From Candidatus Cloacimonadota bacterium (GTDB taxonomy: Bacteria > Cloacimonadota > Cloacimonadia > Cloacimonadales > TCS61), in assembly GCA_021734835.1 (NCBI GenBank), contig JAIPIH010000005.1, forward strand, positions 82,002-146,001: a DNA stretch of 64,000 nucleotides, read 5' to 3'. The translations under genes were made by a program, and so were the position numbers. Positions 61,525 through 64,000 of the stretch are shown here, one piece after another (position 1 is the stretch's first letter; the number at the start of each line of letters is the position of its first letter). The notes under the pieces were generated by a model that worked only from the letters and a program-made list of their open reading frames with translations, ran no database searches and had not been told where the DNA came from.

Positions 61525-64000
61525 TCACTTTGGCAATGCCACTATAAAGGTAGTTCCCTCACCTAATTTAGAATTAAGTCTGATAGATCCACCTAATTTC
61601 TTTACAGCTTTTTTAACTAATGCAAGACCTATTCCAGAACCTGGGAAATCTTCCTGAGTATGAAGTCGCTGGAAAATATCAAATATCTTTTCCTGATATT
61701 TTTCGTCTATTCCTATTCCGTTATCCTGGATCATAAAGATAAAATTATCCTCTTCTGCCTTTACTGATATTTCTACAATAGGTTTACTTCCTTTATTTTG
61801 ATAGGTAATACCATTCAAGATCAAGTTTGAAAAGATTTGATTTATCAAACCTACGTTGCTTCTTAATATCGGTAATTTTTTTGGTAAGATGACTTTTGCA
61901 TCTTTTGCAGAAATATCTCCCTTCAACTTATTGATCACTTTGCGTAGTTCATTTGTCATATTTACAGAATTATTAGGTTTCTTAGAAATACGCGAGTATT
62001 TTAAAAGATCATCTATCAAATTTGCCAAGTGATTACCGGCTTCCACAACATAATTTAAATATTTTTTCCCCTCTTCATTCAAGTTAGCGGCATGCCTTTT
62101 TAGGACTATCTCAGAAAATCCAATGATAGAACGCAAGGGAGCTCGCAGGTCATGAGAGATTGAATAAGCAAAACTTTCCAGATCTTTGTTTACTTCAGAA
62201 ATTTGATTGTTTGAAATTTTCAGAGCTTCTTGAGTTTCATTCACATCTTCCAGCATGTAGATCAATGCTGTTTGGGATTCTTCCAATTCATGAGTACGTT
62301 CTTTGATCGCTTTTTCTAAATTTTGATAATAGTCTTTTAATTTTAATTCAGCAAGTTTGCGGTCAGTGACGTCTTTCGCAAAACAAAGAATTCTTATCTC
62401 CGAAAGTTTTACTGAAGAAACACTCCAATGTTTTGTTTCTCCGCTTTTAGTTTGATAGAGCAATTCGGTAGTTGCTTTACTATTTTTAATAACTAAATCA
62501 AGATGTTGTTTTCCCTCACGCTTAGAATCCTCGGCCAGGAGGTCATTAACTGTCATTTGTAATAGCTCAGTTTTTTTATAACCTGTAATTACAAAAGCAG
62601 TTTGATTGGCAAATTTGAACTCTCCGATTTCATTTATAATAAATATCCCATCGGGCGCATTATTAACGTAGCTTTGATATCGTTCCTCACTATCCTGAAT
62701 ATCTTTCTCGGCTTCTCTTAACTCTGCAAACTTCATGATCAATGAAAGCTGCATTTCAGAAAAACCTTTTTCTAAAACACCAATTTCGTCATTATACTTT
62801 TGCTCTATCTTTGCATCCATATCTCCGGAAGATATCTTGGAAATAGCAGTATTTAAGTTGGTGATCCTTTTTAACAAAAATCGTTTAATATACAAGCGGA
62901 TAATTAATATAACGATTATACTTAAACCAATTGCAAAAGATAAGATTTTTATGATATAGATATTGAGTTCTTTCAAAAGAGTCGATTTAGCAGCATAAAT
63001 ACATAAATACCAGTCTATAGAAGGGATATTATTGACATAGTAATAATAGTTGTTAATCATATTGTCGGTTGTATTGATCATTCCGAAATTAAATTTTGCT
63101 GAGATTATCTCGGGTATAAGTTTGTTCAGGATCGGATCATTCAAATCACTCATGTTCAATAATGTATTCATTTTTCCGGATTGGTAAAGTATGCTATTTC
63201 TGGATTCGGGGTGGACCAGAATATTACCGTCTGCATCAAAGATCACAGCTTTATATTCAGAGGTTTCTGCATACAGAATTGATACTTTTTCGAATAATGT
63301 ATCCAAAAATATATCCGATCCGGTTATCCCGATAAATTCTTCACCATCGTAAATCGGTATGATCAAGCTAGTCATCCATTTTTTCCAGATCTCGTCGTAA
63401 TAAACGGGAGTCCAGCGGGGTTGTCTTTCAGGATTATGTTCCGGATCAGCAATTTGATAAAAAACATCTTTATTGAAGCTGTGATCAGCTTCTATTTCTA
63501 ACGCCCAATCCTTGGGAACGATTCTGATGAAGTTTTGTTTTGAGATGAAATAAAGATTAAACCAGTGGGTTTTAGCAACATCGCTTATGATTTCAAATGT
63601 TTTTTGAGTATTAATAATATCTTTCAAAAGATCAGCATCAAGACTAGTATCTTTGGCAACAAAAGCTCCTGATACACCATCATCTATTCTTATAGCTCCA
63701 TCTTCTGATCTAACTATAGTCTCAGCTTTCTGCTCAAAATCAGGTATTTGATCTGAAGAGAGGATTTGTTGCTTGAGACTTTTATTTAAAGCCAAACCGA
63801 CATCAGTGACATCCTGGAAAAAAGTTGTGTAATCTTTATAAATTGCTTTTGAAACTATTAATAACTGCTTTTGTTCACGCGAGATAAGATTTTTTTCTCC
63901 ACCTACTATTATCAAAATTGCAACTATTATGGCAGCAAAGAGGATAAATGAGGCAATATAGAAAATTATTTTTTTTTCTAAATTATGTTTATTTAACTTT
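61525..64000 (-). CDS. membrane Cache-HAMP-PAS sensor histidine kinase (5' end outside window)
   Basis: The frame remains open to the right edge, so the true start lies outside; about 825 residues are visible. An N-terminal membrane helix (first ~35 visible residues, 'IIFYIASFILFAAIIVAI') precedes a double-Cache extracellular sensor of roughly 300 residues. A second helix ('IIKILSFAIGLSIIVILI'), a HAMP domain, a PAS domain and a HisKA domain ('SISHDLRAPLRSIIGFSEIV') follow, then an ATPase domain with 'NLILNGITYQNKGSK', 'DNGIGIDEKYQEKIF' and 'GSGIGLALVKKAV'. It is the membrane input of the cluster, and its stop overlaps the next gene region by 4 bases if the GTG start there is used. Cache domains usually bind small metabolites such as amino or organic acids. 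Confidence 0.93.
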   Translation of the reverse strand, partial: KLNKHNLEKKIIFYIASFILFAAIIVAILIIVGGEKNLISREQKQLLIVSKAIYKDYTTFFQDVTDVGLALNKSLKQQILSSDQIPDFEQKAETIVRSEDGAIRIDDGVSGAFVAKDTSLDADLLKDIINTQKTFEIISDVAKTHWFNLYFISKQNFIRIVPKDWALEIEADHSFNKDVFYQIADPEHNPERQPRWTPVYYDEIWKKWMTSLIIPIYDGEEFIGITGSDIFLDTLFEKVSILYAETSEYKAVIFDADGNILVHPESRNSILYQSGKMNTLLNMSDLNDPILNKLIPEIISAKFNFGMINTTDNMINNYYYYVNNIPSIDWYLCIYAAKSTLLKELNIYIIKILSFAIGLSIIVILIIRLYIKRFLLKRITNLNTAISKISSGDMDAKIEQKYNDEIGVLEKGFSEMQLSLIMKFAELREAEKDIQDSEERYQSYVNNAPDGIFIINEIGEFKFANQTAFVITGYKKTELLQMTVNDLLAEDSKREGKQHLDLVIKNSKATTELLYQTKSGETKHWSVSSVKLSEIRILCFAKDVTDRKLAELKLKDYYQNLEKAIKERTHELEESQTALIYMLEDVNETQEALKISNNQISEVNKDLESFAYSISHDLRAPLRSIIGFSEIVLKRHAANLNEEGKKYLNYVVEAGNHLANLIDDLLKYSRISKKPNNSVNMTNELRKVINKLKGDISAKDAKVILPKKLPILRSNVGLINQIFSNLILNGITYQNKGSKPIVEISVKAEEDNFIFMIQDNGIGIDEKYQEKIFDIFQRLHTQEDFPGSGIGLALVKKAVKKLGGSIRLNSKLGEGTTFIVALPK

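Noticed and set aside
1..64000. CRISPR array, tRNA or rRNA genes, insertion sequences, prophage
   Set aside because: I found no regularly spaced direct repeats, cloverleaf or rRNA-like segments, transposase or integrase motifs. Gaps between genes are too short to hide larger elements.

Overview
The window is about 64 kb of AT-rich bacterial DNA. It is almost fully coding, carries no tRNA, rRNA, CRISPR array or insertion sequence that I can see, and has short intergenic gaps. The proteins point to a Gram-negative (diderm) bacterium of the Fibrobacterota-Chlorobiota-Bacteroidota neighbourhood. The best guess is the candidate phylum Cloacimonadota, or a close relative such as Marinimicrobia or KSB1. 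This rests on several secreted proteins that end in an NPFNP...SGVYFYxL...K(M/C)xLxK type sorting domain, a PorV-like outer-membrane protein, TamB-like and Lol-like envelope genes, and gingipain-like (C25) proteins. The taxonomic call is inference.

Layout. 1-7.7 kb: a truncated PpiD/SurA-like chaperone (minus), divergent from a beta-solenoid/HEAT-repeat secreted protein and a tricorn-like S41 protease. 7.7-13.4 kb: a tight minus-strand operon of HD-GYP phosphodiesterase, SpoU-type RNA methyltransferase, DusB, TPR protein and cardiolipin synthase. 13.4-14.9 kb: a MocA-like plus XdhC-like molybdenum-cofactor pair with no hydroxylase beside it. 14.95-23.0 kb: the most striking locus, described next. 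23-31.7 kb: housekeeping genes (pyrG, an M29-like protein, murI, a patatin, an ABC-F ATPase, an acyl-CoA/ACP synthetase). 31.8-33.6 kb: a PAP2 protein and argF. 33.7-48.2 kb: four very large secreted proteins (a subtilase, two gingipain-like proteins, a CapA-like protein), all with the same C-terminal sorting domain. 48.3-54.2 kb: a LolE-like permease, a LolD-like ATPase and a TamB-like protein. 54.2-64 kb: a five-gene histidine-kinase/response-regulator cluster that runs off the right edge.

The main discovery candidate is the six-gene plus-strand operon at 14953-22988. It encodes a surface protein with about six Ig-like repeats, a PorV-like barrel with a TPR tail, a single-chain FliF-RBM3/transmembrane/FliG fusion, a MotA, a MotB and an MscS channel. 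The FliG part keeps four of the five charged torque-helix residues known from E. coli FliG, and MotB keeps its ion-binding Asp. No FliM, FliN, rod, hook, filament or export gene lies here. I read it as a stripped-down flagellar-type rotor and stator re-used for a non-flagellar job, perhaps moving a surface adhesin (gliding) or powering outer-membrane secretion. That role is inference; the domain assignments are read from the sequence.

Second-tier observations: both gingipain-like proteins have lost the canonical catalytic His while keeping the Cys; the M29-family protein beside murI appears to lack metal ligands; a rho-independent terminator sits directly in front of the PAP2 start codon; and the phosphorelay cluster has no DNA-binding output domain.
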